Under the pieces are notes generated by a model, which did no database searches, was not told the origin of the DNA, and saw nothing but the letters and a program-made list of their open reading frames with translations. Below, piece after piece: positions 51,197 to 59,409 of a stretch of 64,000 nt of DNA. Position numbers and translations under genes: made by a program. The stretch is from ZC4RG35 sp964571765 (GTDB taxonomy: Bacteria; Actinomycetota; Acidimicrobiia; Spongiisociales; ZC4RG35). The stretch covers positions 47,254 to 111,253 of the forward strand of contig CAZNDH010000004.1 of the NCBI GenBank assembly GCA_964571765.1. The letters run 5' to 3'. Positions within the stretch are counted from its first letter, which is position 1. Each line of letters opens with the position of its first letter.

Positions 51197-52531
51197 ATGA
51201 CCGATCTCTTCTCGGCCCGTGCCGAGGACACCGCCTTCCGGACCGCCCCCTTGGCCACCAGGATGCGACCTCGTATCCTCGACGAGGTGGTCGGTCAACC
51301 CGGCCTGCTCTCCGAGGGCGCTGCCTTTCGGCACATCGTCGAGTCGGGCCGTCCGGTGTCCATCCTCCTTTGGGGGCCACCAGGGACCGGGAAGACCACA
51401 TTGGCCCGGCTGGTGGCGAGTCATGCCGACGCCGACTTCGTCACCCTCTCGGCGACCTCGGCCGGAGTGAAGGATGTCCGTGATGTGCTCTCTCAGGCCA
51501 AGCAGCGGCTGGCCACCGAGGAACGGCGTACCGTGCTCTTCCTCGACGAGATCCACCGCTTCGCCAAGAACCAGCAGGACGCTCTGCTCCCCGGGGTCGA
51601 GGAGGGCACGGTCACCCTGATCGGGGCCACCACCGAGAACCCCTTCTTCGAGGTGAACACCCCGTTGATGAGCCGGATGACCCTGTTCCGGTTGGAACCG
51701 CTCGACCCGCCGGCGATCCGTGAGCTGATCGACTCTGCTCTCGGCGACACCGAGCGGGGTCTGGGTGACTCCGGGCTGACCATCGCCGGCGCGACCGCCG
51801 ACGAGTTGGCCACCCGGACCGGGGGCGATGCCCGTCAGGCGCTCAACTCACTGGAGGTGGCGGCCCGTCTCGCCCAGGCTGCCGGGCGGACCGTGATCGT
51901 AGAAGACGATGTCGCCGAGGCCCTCCAGCGGAGACTGGTCCGCTACGACAAGACCGGAGACAACCACTACGACGTGATATCGGCGTTCATCAAGTCGGTG
52001 AGGGGGTCCGATCCCGACGCCGCCCTCTACTGGCTGTTCCTCATGCTCGAGGGGGGCGAGGACCCCGAGTTCATCGCCCGCCGTCTCATCATCCTCGCCT
52101 CTGAGGACATCGGGCTCGCCGACTCCAACGCCCTCACAGTGGCGGTCGCCGCCTCCCAGGCTCTGGCCTACGTCGGGCTCCCGGAAGCCGCCTACCACCT
52201 CACCCACGCCACCCTCTACCTGGCCTCGGCGCCCAAATCGAACAGCGTGGGCCGGGCAATGACCGCGGGGAGGGCGTTGGTCGAAAGCGGCCCCACCCCG
52301 TCGGTCCCAACCCATCTCCGCTCCACGGGCTACTCGGGGGCGGCCAGGCTGGGTCACGGTGAGGGTTACGCCTATCCCCACGACCACCCCGACGGGGTGA
52401 TCACCCAGCAGTACTTCCCCGACGGAGTGGAGCCCACCGTCCTCTACCACCCATCGACACACGGTGAGGAGGGAGAGATCAACGAGCGGATCGCCCGTAC
52501 CGACCAGGTCCTGGGACGCCGAGGGAGGTAG
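51197..52531 (+). CDS. rarA: RarA/MgsA-type AAA+ ATPase (replication-associated recombination protein)
   Basis: A 444-residue clamp-loader-like AAA+ ATPase: PLATRMRPRILDEVVGQPGL, Walker A LLWGPPGTGKTTLARLVAS, TLSATSAGVKDVRD, Walker B VLFLDEIHRFAKNQQDALLP, sensor 1 LIGATTENPFFEVN, the Arg finger in LMSRMTLF, and the C-terminal tetramerisation region (DNHYDVISAFIKSVRGSDPD, LIILASEDIGLAD). RarA acts at stalled forks. TACCGT lies 8 nt before the ATG. It is close to the imuA'-imuB and fpg-type genes, giving a repair-rich block. Confidence 0.95.
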   Translation: MTDLFSARAEDTAFRTAPLATRMRPRILDEVVGQPGLLSEGAAFRHIVESGRPVSILLWGPPGTGKTTLARLVASHADADFVTLSATSAGVKDVRDVLSQAKQRLATEERRTVLFLDEIHRFAKNQQDALLPGVEEGTVTLIGATTENPFFEVNTPLMSRMTLFRLEPLDPPAIRELIDSALGDTERGLGDSGLTIAGATADELATRTGGDARQALNSLEVAARLAQAAGRTVIVEDDVAEALQRRLVRYDKTGDNHYDVISAFIKSVRGSDPDAALYWLFLMLEGGEDPEFIARRLIILASEDIGLADSNALTVAVAASQALAYVGLPEAAYHLTHATLYLASAPKSNSVGRAMTAGRALVESGPTPSVPTHLRSTGYSGAARLGHGEGYAYPHDHPDGVITQQYFPDGVEPTVLYHPSTHGEEGEINERIARTDQVLGRRGR

Positions 52532-52586
52532 CGCCAAACACCGGCAGTCGGGCGGGGCACCTCATCACACCGGTACCTTGTCTGGT

Positions 52587-52898
52587 GTGGAGAGGTTTGT
52601 TGCCGTCATGTTCGAGCCGTGGCCTGCATGGGCGTCGAGGTGGTGGGGGGTACTGGCCCGCATCCTGGCCGGGCTGGCAGGATCCGCCTTGGGGGCACTC
52701 CTGATGTTCCTCGGCTACTTCGGAGCGACCTTCAAGAAATACCCTCATGAGTGGACCGTGGAGAACGTCGGTCTGGTGGTGGTCGGCGTCATGGTGGCCC
52801 TGTCAGCCCTGGTCATGGCGATACGCCCCTCGCGCTTCACCGTCGCCTCGGTGGCCGGGGTGGCGATAGCCGCCGGGTTGATCGGGGCAGTGATGTGA
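52587..52898 (+). CDS. Small membrane protein, unknown
   Basis: A 103-residue protein with three hydrophobic helices (about residues 20-45, 62-78 and 86-102), starting VERFVAVMFEPWPAWASRWW. I chose the GTG at 52587 because TACCTT lies 7 nt upstream; the longer frame from 52464 would extend into rarA. No family was recognised. The next 145 bp (52899-53043) hold nothing recognised. Confidence 0.6.
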   Translation: MERFVAVMFEPWPAWASRWWGVLARILAGLAGSALGALLMFLGYFGATFKKYPHEWTVENVGLVVVGVMVALSALVMAIRPSRFTVASVAGVAIAAGLIGAVM

Positions 52899-53043
52899 CG
52901 GTGGTTGTCCGGGGTGGATACCGCCGGGACACCGATGAGGAGCATCTGCTCGCTGACGGCTCCGGGACGATCACCACCTTGCTCACCAGGAGGACGGGGC
53001 GACATGGAGAGGCGCGGGGTTGCCAGCCTGGGTGGCGATACCT

Positions 53044-53934
53044 CTAGGACTCCTCGAGCTCCTCCAATGTCTTTGGCCAGTCGTTCTTGAGCAGGCGGGA
53101 CAGGGAGCGGTCGGCGAGCAGCCTGCCCCCGGTCTGGCAGATGGCGCAGTAGTTGGTCTCGTTATCGGCATATACGATCCGCTGCACCGGTGACCCACAT
53201 CGCGGGCAAGGCTGACCGTGCTTCCCGTGGACCGCCATTTCCTCGCGGAAGGCGGTCACCTTGACCGGCCAGCCCTCCCCAACCTCATCTCTCAGCCTGG
53301 CCGTCCAGGTGCTCAACGCTTCCAGCACCGCCCGATGTAGGCGCACCACCTCGTCGTCGGTCAGTCGGCTGGTCCGCTGCACCGGTGACAGCCTGGCTTG
53401 CCATAGGATCTCGTCGGAGTAGGCGTTGCCGATCCCTGAGACGATCCGCGGGTCGGTAAGCGCCCGCTTCAGAGTGCGGTCCGCCGACTTGACGGCGGCG
53501 GCGAACTCCTCGCCGGTGGCCTCGAAGGGCTCGACCCCTCCCCGGTCGAGGGCTGCCACCCCCTCCCACCCTCTGAAGAGCCAGAGCCCGGCACGTCGAT
53601 GGGTACCCTGCTCGGTCAGCACCAGCGACCCATCCTCGAAGTCGATGGCAGCCAGCCCGACACGTCGGGGGATCGGCTTGCCCGGCTCCTCCCAACGGAG
53701 CCGACCCGCCACCATGAGGTGTAACACCAAATGGAGGTCCTCGGGGAACGAGAGCACGATCCGCTTGCCCACCCTCCGGAGCGCCACCACCACCAGGCCG
53801 ATTGGTGCCTCGAACGGCGGGTCGTAGGTGCGGAGCACCGAGGGGGAGGTGACCCGCATCCCGGTGACCACCTTCCCGAGGACCCGGCGCTCCAAGGCCT
53901 CGATGTAGACCACGATGTCGGGAAGCTCGGGCAA
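53044..53934 (-). CDS. Fpg/Nei-family DNA glycosylase
   Basis: A 296-residue bifunctional DNA glycosylase/AP lyase. The N-terminal Pro nucleophile and Glu are in PELPDIVVYIEAL (after the initiator residue), the helix-two-turn-helix holds GIGNAYSDEILWQARLSP, and the C-terminal zinc finger is CPRCGSPVQRIVYADNETNY followed by CAICQTGG (about 243-268). It removes oxidised bases. Whether it acts like Fpg (8-oxoguanine) or Nei (oxidised pyrimidines) cannot be told by eye. The start is TTG, 6 bp after the stop of the upstream membrane-protein gene, so the two are co-transcribed. Confidence 0.92.
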   Translation of the reverse strand: MPELPDIVVYIEALERRVLGKVVTGMRVTSPSVLRTYDPPFEAPIGLVVVALRRVGKRIVLSFPEDLHLVLHLMVAGRLRWEEPGKPIPRRVGLAAIDFEDGSLVLTEQGTHRRAGLWLFRGWEGVAALDRGGVEPFEATGEEFAAAVKSADRTLKRALTDPRIVSGIGNAYSDEILWQARLSPVQRTSRLTDDEVVRLHRAVLEALSTWTARLRDEVGEGWPVKVTAFREEMAVHGKHGQPCPRCGSPVQRIVYADNETNYCAICQTGGRLLADRSLSRLLKNDWPKTLEELEES

Positions 53935-53940
53935 GGACGA

Positions 53941-54660
53941 TCAGGCCGGGTATTCGGCCCGCCCGGAGAACAACACCGCCACTCCGACCACCAGACCTCC
54001 GGCGATGAACCCGTAGGAGAGCAAAGTCGAGGCGTGGGGGACTCCCTGGTTGATCAGGAGACCGAAGAGGAGGACTTCGGCGGCTATGACCAGCATCGCC
54101 GGGATTCGCGCCCATCTCGCCCTGATGGCGATGAGGAAGGCGAAGAACACCAGGGCCACCCCGCAGATCATGAAGGCCATCCAGAAGGGAACCGGCCCCA
54201 CCGCGGCGACCGAGGGGTCGAAGTTGCCCGGTGGGACAGTGACCACGCTGAGCAGCGCCGCACCGAGTACCACTAGGGCCCCGGCAACGGCGACGCCGAT
54301 GGACGCCAGCTTGGACTCCTCGCCCTTGGCCTGAGCCTCCTCGACCTCGTGGAGCAACGGCCGGTCGGGGTTGTGGCGGGCGGCCACCCTTCGGGCCATC
54401 CTTGGTGAGGCAGTGGCGACTCCCAGCTCCTCGGCCACCCCGACATCGTCCTCGGCGCGCAGCAAGAACACCTCGCCCTCGGCCTTTATCGAGAACCCGT
54501 CGTCGAGGACGACCACCCCGATGTCATGGATCGACCAGTCACCGACGACCTCCTCTCCGGCGAGAATCCGGATCCGCCCCAACTCGGCGTGAACCTTCAC
54601 CGGATGTCCCTGCCCGGTCTCGCCCTTGAAGAGGATGGTCCCGTAGGTGTCTACCGCCAC
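53941..54660 (-). CDS. Membrane protein with an N-terminal domain shared with 44940-45248
   Basis: A 239-residue protein. Residues 1-~75 form a compact domain (VKVHAELGRIRILAGEEVVG, DWSIHDIGVV, FSIKAEGEVFLLRAEDD) that matches the small protein at 44940. A short helical linker (EVEEAQAKGEES) follows, then four or five membrane helices (about 117-140, 155-178, 187-205, 212-232). The soluble domain should face the cytoplasm. Function unknown. The GTG start is 6 nt after TAGACT, and that -10 begins inside the terminator of pnp. It precedes the glycosylase gene by 6 bp. Confidence 0.65.
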   Translation of the reverse strand: MAVDTYGTILFKGETGQGHPVKVHAELGRIRILAGEEVVGDWSIHDIGVVVLDDGFSIKAEGEVFLLRAEDDVGVAEELGVATASPRMARRVAARHNPDRPLLHEVEEAQAKGEESKLASIGVAVAGALVVLGAALLSVVTVPPGNFDPSVAAVGPVPFWMAFMICGVALVFFAFLIAIRARWARIPAMLVIAAEVLLFGLLINQGVPHASTLLSYGFIAGGLVVGVAVLFSGRAEYPA

Positions 54661-54669
54661 CAGACGAGT

Positions 54670-54699
54670 CTATGTCCCCCCGGGGAAGGGGGGACATAG
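54670..54699 (-). terminator. Perfect 12-bp stem terminator of pnp, overlapping the next promoter
   Basis: CTATGTCCCCCC (54670-54681) pairs fully with GGGGGGACATAG (54688-54699) across a GGGGAA loop. On the minus strand it lies 5 nt after the pnp stop. The last bases of the hairpin contribute the TAG of the TAGACT -10 for the next gene. Confidence 0.85.
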
Positions 54700-54704
54700 C
54701 CACA

Positions 54705-57134
54705 TCACTCGCTGAGCTCTTCGAAAACCTCGTCGAAGCTCTGTGCCGCCCGTCGCCGTGTCCCGGCGGAGGCTTGATCGGCCCCCCGGGCTTGACTGCT
54801 CTGGCGATTGCCACCGTTGCGACCCTCGCGGCCCCCTCGGTCGCGGCCACCACGGTCACCTCCTCGGCCTCCGCGGTCGCGGTCGCGGCCGCCCCGGTCG
54901 CCGCCACGGCCCCGGTCGCGATCTCCCCGCTCCCGGTCGCCGCCACGTGGTGCCCCCGACTCGGAACTGGGGAGGGTGGCGCCTTCCAGCGCCTCGACCA
55001 ACTCCAGGCTGACCTTGCCCCGGTCGATCTCGCGGACCCGCACCTTGAGGACGTCTCCTTCATCGAGGTAATCCTCGACCCGCTCCACCCGCTTCGACCC
55101 GTCGAGACGGGAGATGTGGAGCAGGCCGTCGCGGCCGGGAAGGATGTTGACGAAGGCACCGAACTTGGTGATGCTCACCACCTTGCCCTCGTACTCCGCT
55201 CCGATCTCGGCCTCGGGCGGGAAGGCGATCTGCAGGACCCGCTCCTTGGCTGCGGCCAGGGCCGCGCCGTCGTTGGAGGCGATGCGAACGACGCCCTTGC
55301 CATCGGTCTCTTCGATCTCGATGGCAGCCCCGGTGACCTCCTCGAGCTCACGGATCACCGCGCCCTTGGGCCCGATGACCTCACCGATCTTGTCCTTGGG
55401 TATCTCCACCGACTCGATGCGAGGCGCCCACTGGTTCATCTCCTCCCTGGGGCCGGCGATGACCGCGTTCATCGCCTCGAGAATCCTCAGTCGGGCGTCC
55501 TTTGCCTGGTCGAGGGCTCCCTTGAGCACCCCAGAGGGCAGACCCTGGATCTTGGTGTCCAGTTGAAGGGCGGTGATGACATTGGCCGTCCCCGCCACCT
55601 TGAAGTCCATGTCGCCCAGGGCGTCCTCGGCCCCGAGAATGTCGGTCAGGGTGGTGTACTTGCCGTCCTGGTAGATCAGCCCCATGGCGATCCCGGCCAC
55701 CGCGTCGGAGACCGGAACCCCGGCATCCATCAGCGACAAGCTGGAGGCGCATACCGAAGCCATCGAAGTCGACCCGTTCGAGGAGAGCACCTCGGAGACA
55801 AGGCGGAGGGCGTAGGGGAACTCCTCCTCGCTGGGAATCACCGGGAGGAGCGCCTTCTCGGCCAGGGCACCGTGTCCTATCTCGCGTCGCTTGGGACCCC
55901 TCATGAACCCGGCCTCCCCCGTGGAGAACGGTGGGAAGTTGTAGTGATGCATGTAGCGCTTGGAGTCCTCGATGGCCAGGGTGTCGAGCATCTGCTCCAT
56001 CTTGAGCATGCCCAGGGTGGTCAGGTTGAGCACTTGGGTCTCACCCCGCTGGAACAGCCCCGAGCCATGGGTCCGATCGATGACGCCCACCTCCACGCTG
56101 AGCGGCCTGATCTCGGTCGGTCCCCGTCCGTCGAGGCGGGATCCGTCGTTGACCACCCGCTGGCGGGCCATGGTCTTGAACACCTTCTTGAAAGCCCTCC
56201 TGGCCTGGAGTGCCCCCAGCAGGTCGTCTTCGGGGAGCCCCAACTCGACAATGGTGGCCTCCAGGGCCTCTTCTTCGGCCTGGTTCCGCTCCTGCTTCGC
56301 GGTGATGGCCAGCACCGACTCGACCTTGGGACGGGCGATGCTCTCCACCTTCTCCAGGATCTCGTCGGTGTAGTCCACCGCCGGCTCCCACAGGAAGGGC
56401 TTCTTCTCCACCTCGGAGGCCAGCTCCAGCTGAAGATCGATGAGCGCCGCGATGTACTGCTTGGACTCTTCGAGCCCCTGTGCGACGGCTTCCTCGTCGG
56501 AGGGGCGGTCACCCTGGGCGATGAGCCGCAGACCGTCCTCGGTCGAACCGGCCTCGACCATGATGATGTCGATCTCCCCGTCGGCGTTGCGCCTGCCGGC
56601 GACCACCAACTCGAACACCGATTCATCGAGGTCGCCCTCGGTGGGGAAGACGATCCACTCCCCCTTCTTGAGCGCCAGGCGGACCCCACCGATCGGTCCT
56701 TCGAAGGGGATGGCGCTGACCGCCAGAGCGGCCGAAGCTCCGTTGAGGGCGACTACGTCGAAGGGGTTCTCCTGGTCCACCGCCAGCGAGGTCACCACGA
56801 CATGAGTCTCGTAGCGGTACCCGTCGGAGAACAGCGGACGTAGCGGGCGGTCGATGAGGCGGCAGGTGAGGATGGCCTGCTCGGAGGGTCGGCCCTCCCT
56901 TCGGAAAAACGATCCGGGGATCTTCCCCACGGAATACATCCGCTCCTCGAAGTCGACGGTTAGGGGGAAGAAGTCGATACCTTCCCTCATCCATCTGTTG
57001 GCGGTGGCGGTGACCAGCATCACCGTTCCCCCCAGCATGGCGACGACTGCGCCGTCGGCCTGTCCGGCGAGCTTGCCGGTGCTGAGGGTCAGCTCCTTGT
57101 CGCCGATCTGTGCGCGAACTGATGTCTCGGGCAC
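54705..57134 (-). CDS. pnp: Polyribonucleotide nucleotidyltransferase (PNPase)
   Basis: An 809-residue 3'-5' phosphorolytic exoribonuclease. Two RNase PH domains (MLGGTVMLVTATANRWMREG, FRREGRPSEQAILTCRLIDR; RPLSVEVGVIDRTHGSGLFQ, SDAVAGIAMGLI) flank an alpha-helical domain, then KH (VIGPKGAVIRELEEVTGAAI) and S1 (GAEYEGKVVSITKFGAFVNI). The C-terminus carries an unusual tail of about 85 residues rich in Arg, Asp and Gly (RGGDRGGRDRDRGG type) ending FDEVFEELSE. I chose the GTG at 57134 because AAAGGAG lies 5 nt upstream. It follows rpsO, as in most bacteria. Confidence 0.97.
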   Translation of the reverse strand: MPETSVRAQIGDKELTLSTGKLAGQADGAVVAMLGGTVMLVTATANRWMREGIDFFPLTVDFEERMYSVGKIPGSFFRREGRPSEQAILTCRLIDRPLRPLFSDGYRYETHVVVTSLAVDQENPFDVVALNGASAALAVSAIPFEGPIGGVRLALKKGEWIVFPTEGDLDESVFELVVAGRRNADGEIDIIMVEAGSTEDGLRLIAQGDRPSDEEAVAQGLEESKQYIAALIDLQLELASEVEKKPFLWEPAVDYTDEILEKVESIARPKVESVLAITAKQERNQAEEEALEATIVELGLPEDDLLGALQARRAFKKVFKTMARQRVVNDGSRLDGRGPTEIRPLSVEVGVIDRTHGSGLFQRGETQVLNLTTLGMLKMEQMLDTLAIEDSKRYMHHYNFPPFSTGEAGFMRGPKRREIGHGALAEKALLPVIPSEEEFPYALRLVSEVLSSNGSTSMASVCASSLSLMDAGVPVSDAVAGIAMGLIYQDGKYTTLTDILGAEDALGDMDFKVAGTANVITALQLDTKIQGLPSGVLKGALDQAKDARLRILEAMNAVIAGPREEMNQWAPRIESVEIPKDKIGEVIGPKGAVIRELEEVTGAAIEIEETDGKGVVRIASNDGAALAAAKERVLQIAFPPEAEIGAEYEGKVVSITKFGAFVNILPGRDGLLHISRLDGSKRVERVEDYLDEGDVLKVRVREIDRGKVSLELVEALEGATLPSSESGAPRGGDRERGDRDRGRGGDRGGRDRDRGGRGGDRGGRDRGGREGRNGGNRQSSQARGADQASAGTRRRAAQSFDEVFEELSE

Positions 57135-57234
57135 ACTTGCTCCTTTGTTTGGGTGGAGCCGCGCCCGTTGGCAGTAGTCATGCCTCCGCCTGAAGGCATC
57201 GCCACTGTCAACCGACATGGCTCCTCTTGTCGTC

Positions 57235-57251
57235 GGGGCGTACTTCGCCCC
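57235..57251. terminator. Hairpin B in the rpsO-pnp gap
   Basis: GGGGCG-TACTT-CGCCCC is a 6-bp stem with a 5-nt loop. On the plus strand it is followed by TTTT, the form of an intrinsic terminator for antisense transcription. On the minus strand it lies in the pnp leader. Confidence 0.5.
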
Positions 57252-57263
57252 TTTTGCACATGG

Positions 57264-57280
57264 GGGGCGCAGCGCGCCCC
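57264..57280 (-). terminator. Hairpin A just after rpsO
   Basis: GGGGCGC-AGC-GCGCCCC is a 7-bp stem with a 3-nt loop (plus-strand reading), 13 bp after the rpsO stop. It may be a partial terminator or an RNA-processing site between rpsO and pnp, as known for E. coli at this position. Confidence 0.55.
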
Positions 57281-57293
57281 TCATGAATCCTTG

Positions 57294-57554
57294 TCAGCGC
57301 CGCAGACCCAGCTTGGCGATCAGGGCCCGGTATCTCTCGACGTCCTGACGTCGCAGGTAGTCGAGGAGCCTCCGGCGCTTGCCCACCATGAGCAGCAGTC
57401 CCCGTCGGCTGTGATGGTCGTGCTTATGGTCGCGAAGATGTTCGGTGAGATGGTTGATCCTCTCGGTGAGCAACGCCACCTGGACCTCGGGGGACCCGGT
57501 ATCGCTGTCGTGGGTGCCGAACTCGGCGACGATGTCTGTGGTGGTCTTGATCAC
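57294..57554 (-). CDS. rpsO: Small ribosomal subunit protein uS15
   Basis: An 86-residue protein with the full S15 sequence: FGTHDSDTGSPEVQVALLTE, RINHLTEHLRDHKHDHHSRR, LLLMVGKRRRLLDYLRR and RYRALIAKLGLRR. It binds 16S rRNA early in 30S assembly. I chose the GTG at 57554 (VIKTTTDIV) since family members start there; the frame from 57614 would add a non-conserved leader. A TAGCAT -10 candidate lies about 50 nt upstream, within the gap to ribF. Confidence 0.97.
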   Translation of the reverse strand: MIKTTTDIVAEFGTHDSDTGSPEVQVALLTERINHLTEHLRDHKHDHHSRRGLLLMVGKRRRLLDYLRRQDVERYRALIAKLGLRR

Positions 57555-57610
57555 GCGTGAAATCTCTGTGAATGTGGGGAATCCACCGGCAATGCTACCA
57601 CTTGCAAGGG

Positions 57611-58537
57611 TCAACCCACATTCCCCATCGCCCCCGGCAGAGTTCGTGTCTCCTCGACGTCCCGACCCATCTGATCCACCAACTCCTCGACACTGTCGAA
57701 GTGGAGCTCGGGCCTGAGGTAGCGGCCCAGCTCCACCATGATCTGTTCGTCGTAGAGGTCACCGGCGAAGTCGAGTAGATGGGCCTCTACCATCAGGGCG
57801 CCCCCGCCGAAGGTGGGACGCACCCCGATGTTGATCGCCGCCTGATGGCGGTGACCCTCGACGGTTGCATAGCCGGCGTAGACCCCGATTGCGGGAAGCA
57901 CCTTTCGTGCGGGTGGCTCCAGGTTGGCCGTGGGGAACCCGATCTCCTTTCCCCGCCCGTCGCCGTGGATCACCGTCCCGGTCACCCGGAACTGATACCC
58001 CAGGGCGCGGGCTGCCTCCTCAGGCCGTCCCTCTTCGATCAGCTCCCTGATCCGGCTCGACGAGATCACCCGGTCGTCGTGGACCATCAGAGGTACCCCT
58101 TCGACCACGAAGCCGTGGGTCCGTCCCATCTCGACGAGAAGGTCGATGTCCCCGGTACGGTTCACACCGAACCGAAAATCGGTCCCGGCGGCCAGCTGGG
58201 CAACGCCGAGACGCTCCACCAGCACATCCTCGACGAACCGGGGGGCCTCGAGCTCCCGGATGTCAGCCAGGTCGAGCACCCCAACCTGTTCCACCCCGGC
58301 CTCACCGAGAAGGTCGATCCTCTCGTCGATAGTGGTGAGCAACCTGGGATGGGTCCCTGGCACCAGGACCTCGATCGGATGGGGCTCGAAGGTGAGCACG
58401 GTTCGGACAAGCCCCGGGTCTAGACGAGCGATCAGGCTGCGATGCCCGAGATGCACGCCGTCGAGAACTCCGACTGTCACCGCGGTGGGAGCGGTCACCG
58501 AGGACCAAGTGTTGGGGTGGCCGTCCCAGACTCTCAT
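57611..58537 (-). CDS. ribF: Bifunctional riboflavin kinase/FAD synthetase
   Basis: A 308-residue enzyme making FMN and FAD. The N-terminal nucleotidyltransferase part has VTVGVLDGVHLGHRSLI, VLTFEPHPIEVL, GTDFRFGVNRTGDIDLL and VISSSRIRELIEEG. The C-terminal kinase part has GYQFRVTGTVIHGDGRGKEI, GFPTANLEPP and INIGVRPTFGGG. The family usually has F-D-G-V-H-x-G-H, here L-D-G-V-H-L-G-H. The ATG overlaps the truB stop by 4 nt. Confidence 0.96.
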   Translation of the reverse strand: MRVWDGHPNTWSSVTAPTAVTVGVLDGVHLGHRSLIARLDPGLVRTVLTFEPHPIEVLVPGTHPRLLTTIDERIDLLGEAGVEQVGVLDLADIRELEAPRFVEDVLVERLGVAQLAAGTDFRFGVNRTGDIDLLVEMGRTHGFVVEGVPLMVHDDRVISSSRIRELIEEGRPEEAARALGYQFRVTGTVIHGDGRGKEIGFPTANLEPPARKVLPAIGVYAGYATVEGHRHQAAINIGVRPTFGGGALMVEAHLLDFAGDLYDEQIMVELGRYLRPELHFDSVEELVDQMGRDVEETRTLPGAMGNVG

Positions 58538-59409
58538 TGGGGGAGGACTACCTCGGGGATGGCCGACTCTCCCGACCTACGGTACACCGCGAGGAGCTCC
58601 CCGTCCTCATCGATGACCCGGTATGGCCGGTCCGCCGGGCCGTCGAGCAACTCACCGGCGACGAAGGCGACACCATGGCTCACCCCGTTGGCGGTCTCGG
58701 GCCCAACGGTCACCTGAGGCAGGTCGCCCAGTGCTTCGGCCGGTGAGATGAGGAACTCGGCCCACCGATCGAGCCGGTCGACCTCCACGGCGCGGTCGAG
58801 GCCGAGGGATCCTATTCGGGTGCGACGCAATGCGACGAGGTGAGCCGCCCCCCCGAGGACCGCGGCCATGTCGTCGGCCAAGGAGCGCACGTAGGTCCCT
58901 TGCCCACAGACCACCCGGAACTCCACCTCCGGGTAGGGACCGGGGCCTACAGAGAGGATCTCCAGCTGGTGGACCACCACAGGCCGGGCCTCGCGCTCCA
59001 CCACTTCTCCCCGGCGGGCGAACTCGTAGAGGCGGCGTCCGTCCCTCTTCAGGGCGGAGACCATCGGGGGCACCTGGAGGATCTCGCCGATGAACCGGGC
59101 GGCGACCTCCTCCACCTCGGTGGGAGTTGGCCACATCTCCTCCCGGGTCAGCACCGCCCCGTCGGCATCGAGGGAATCGGTGGCCACCCCAAACAATGCG
59201 GTGGCCCGGTACTCCTTGGGCTGCGCCTGGATGAAGCGGATGAGTCGGGTGACCTTGCCCACCCCCACCACCAGCACTCCGGTGGCCATCGGATCCAGGG
59301 TCCCGGCGTGGCCTACCTTCTTCACACCGGTGGCCCTCTTCACCAAGCCCACGACTTGGTTTGAGGACATACCTCTCGGCTTGTCGACAACGAGGAAGCC
59401 GGGGGTCAC
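58534..59409 (-). CDS. truB: tRNA pseudouridine-55 synthase
   Basis: A 291-residue enzyme making pseudouridine 55 in tRNA. FLVVDKPRGMSSNQVVGLVK, KKVGHAGTLDPMATGVLVVG (catalytic Asp), EYRATALFGVATDSLDADG, YEFARRGE and CGQGTYVRSLADDMAAVLG are diagnostic. It overlaps ribF downstream and nrnA upstream by 4 nt each, in the standard truB-ribF order. Confidence 0.97.
   Translation of the reverse strand: MTPGFLVVDKPRGMSSNQVVGLVKRATGVKKVGHAGTLDPMATGVLVVGVGKVTRLIRFIQAQPKEYRATALFGVATDSLDADGAVLTREEMWPTPTEVEEVAARFIGEILQVPPMVSALKRDGRRLYEFARRGEVVEREARPVVVHQLEILSVGPGPYPEVEFRVVCGQGTYVRSLADDMAAVLGGAAHLVALRRTRIGSLGLDRAVEVDRLDRWAEFLISPAEALGDLPQVTVGPETANGVSHGVAFVAGELLDGPADRPYRVIDEDGELLAVYRRSGESAIPEVVLPQ

Noticed and set aside
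54672..56843. Long plus-strand open frame (723 residues)
   Set aside because: It lies wholly antisense to pnp, whose domains are unmistakable, and its composition is that of a GC-rich shadow frame.
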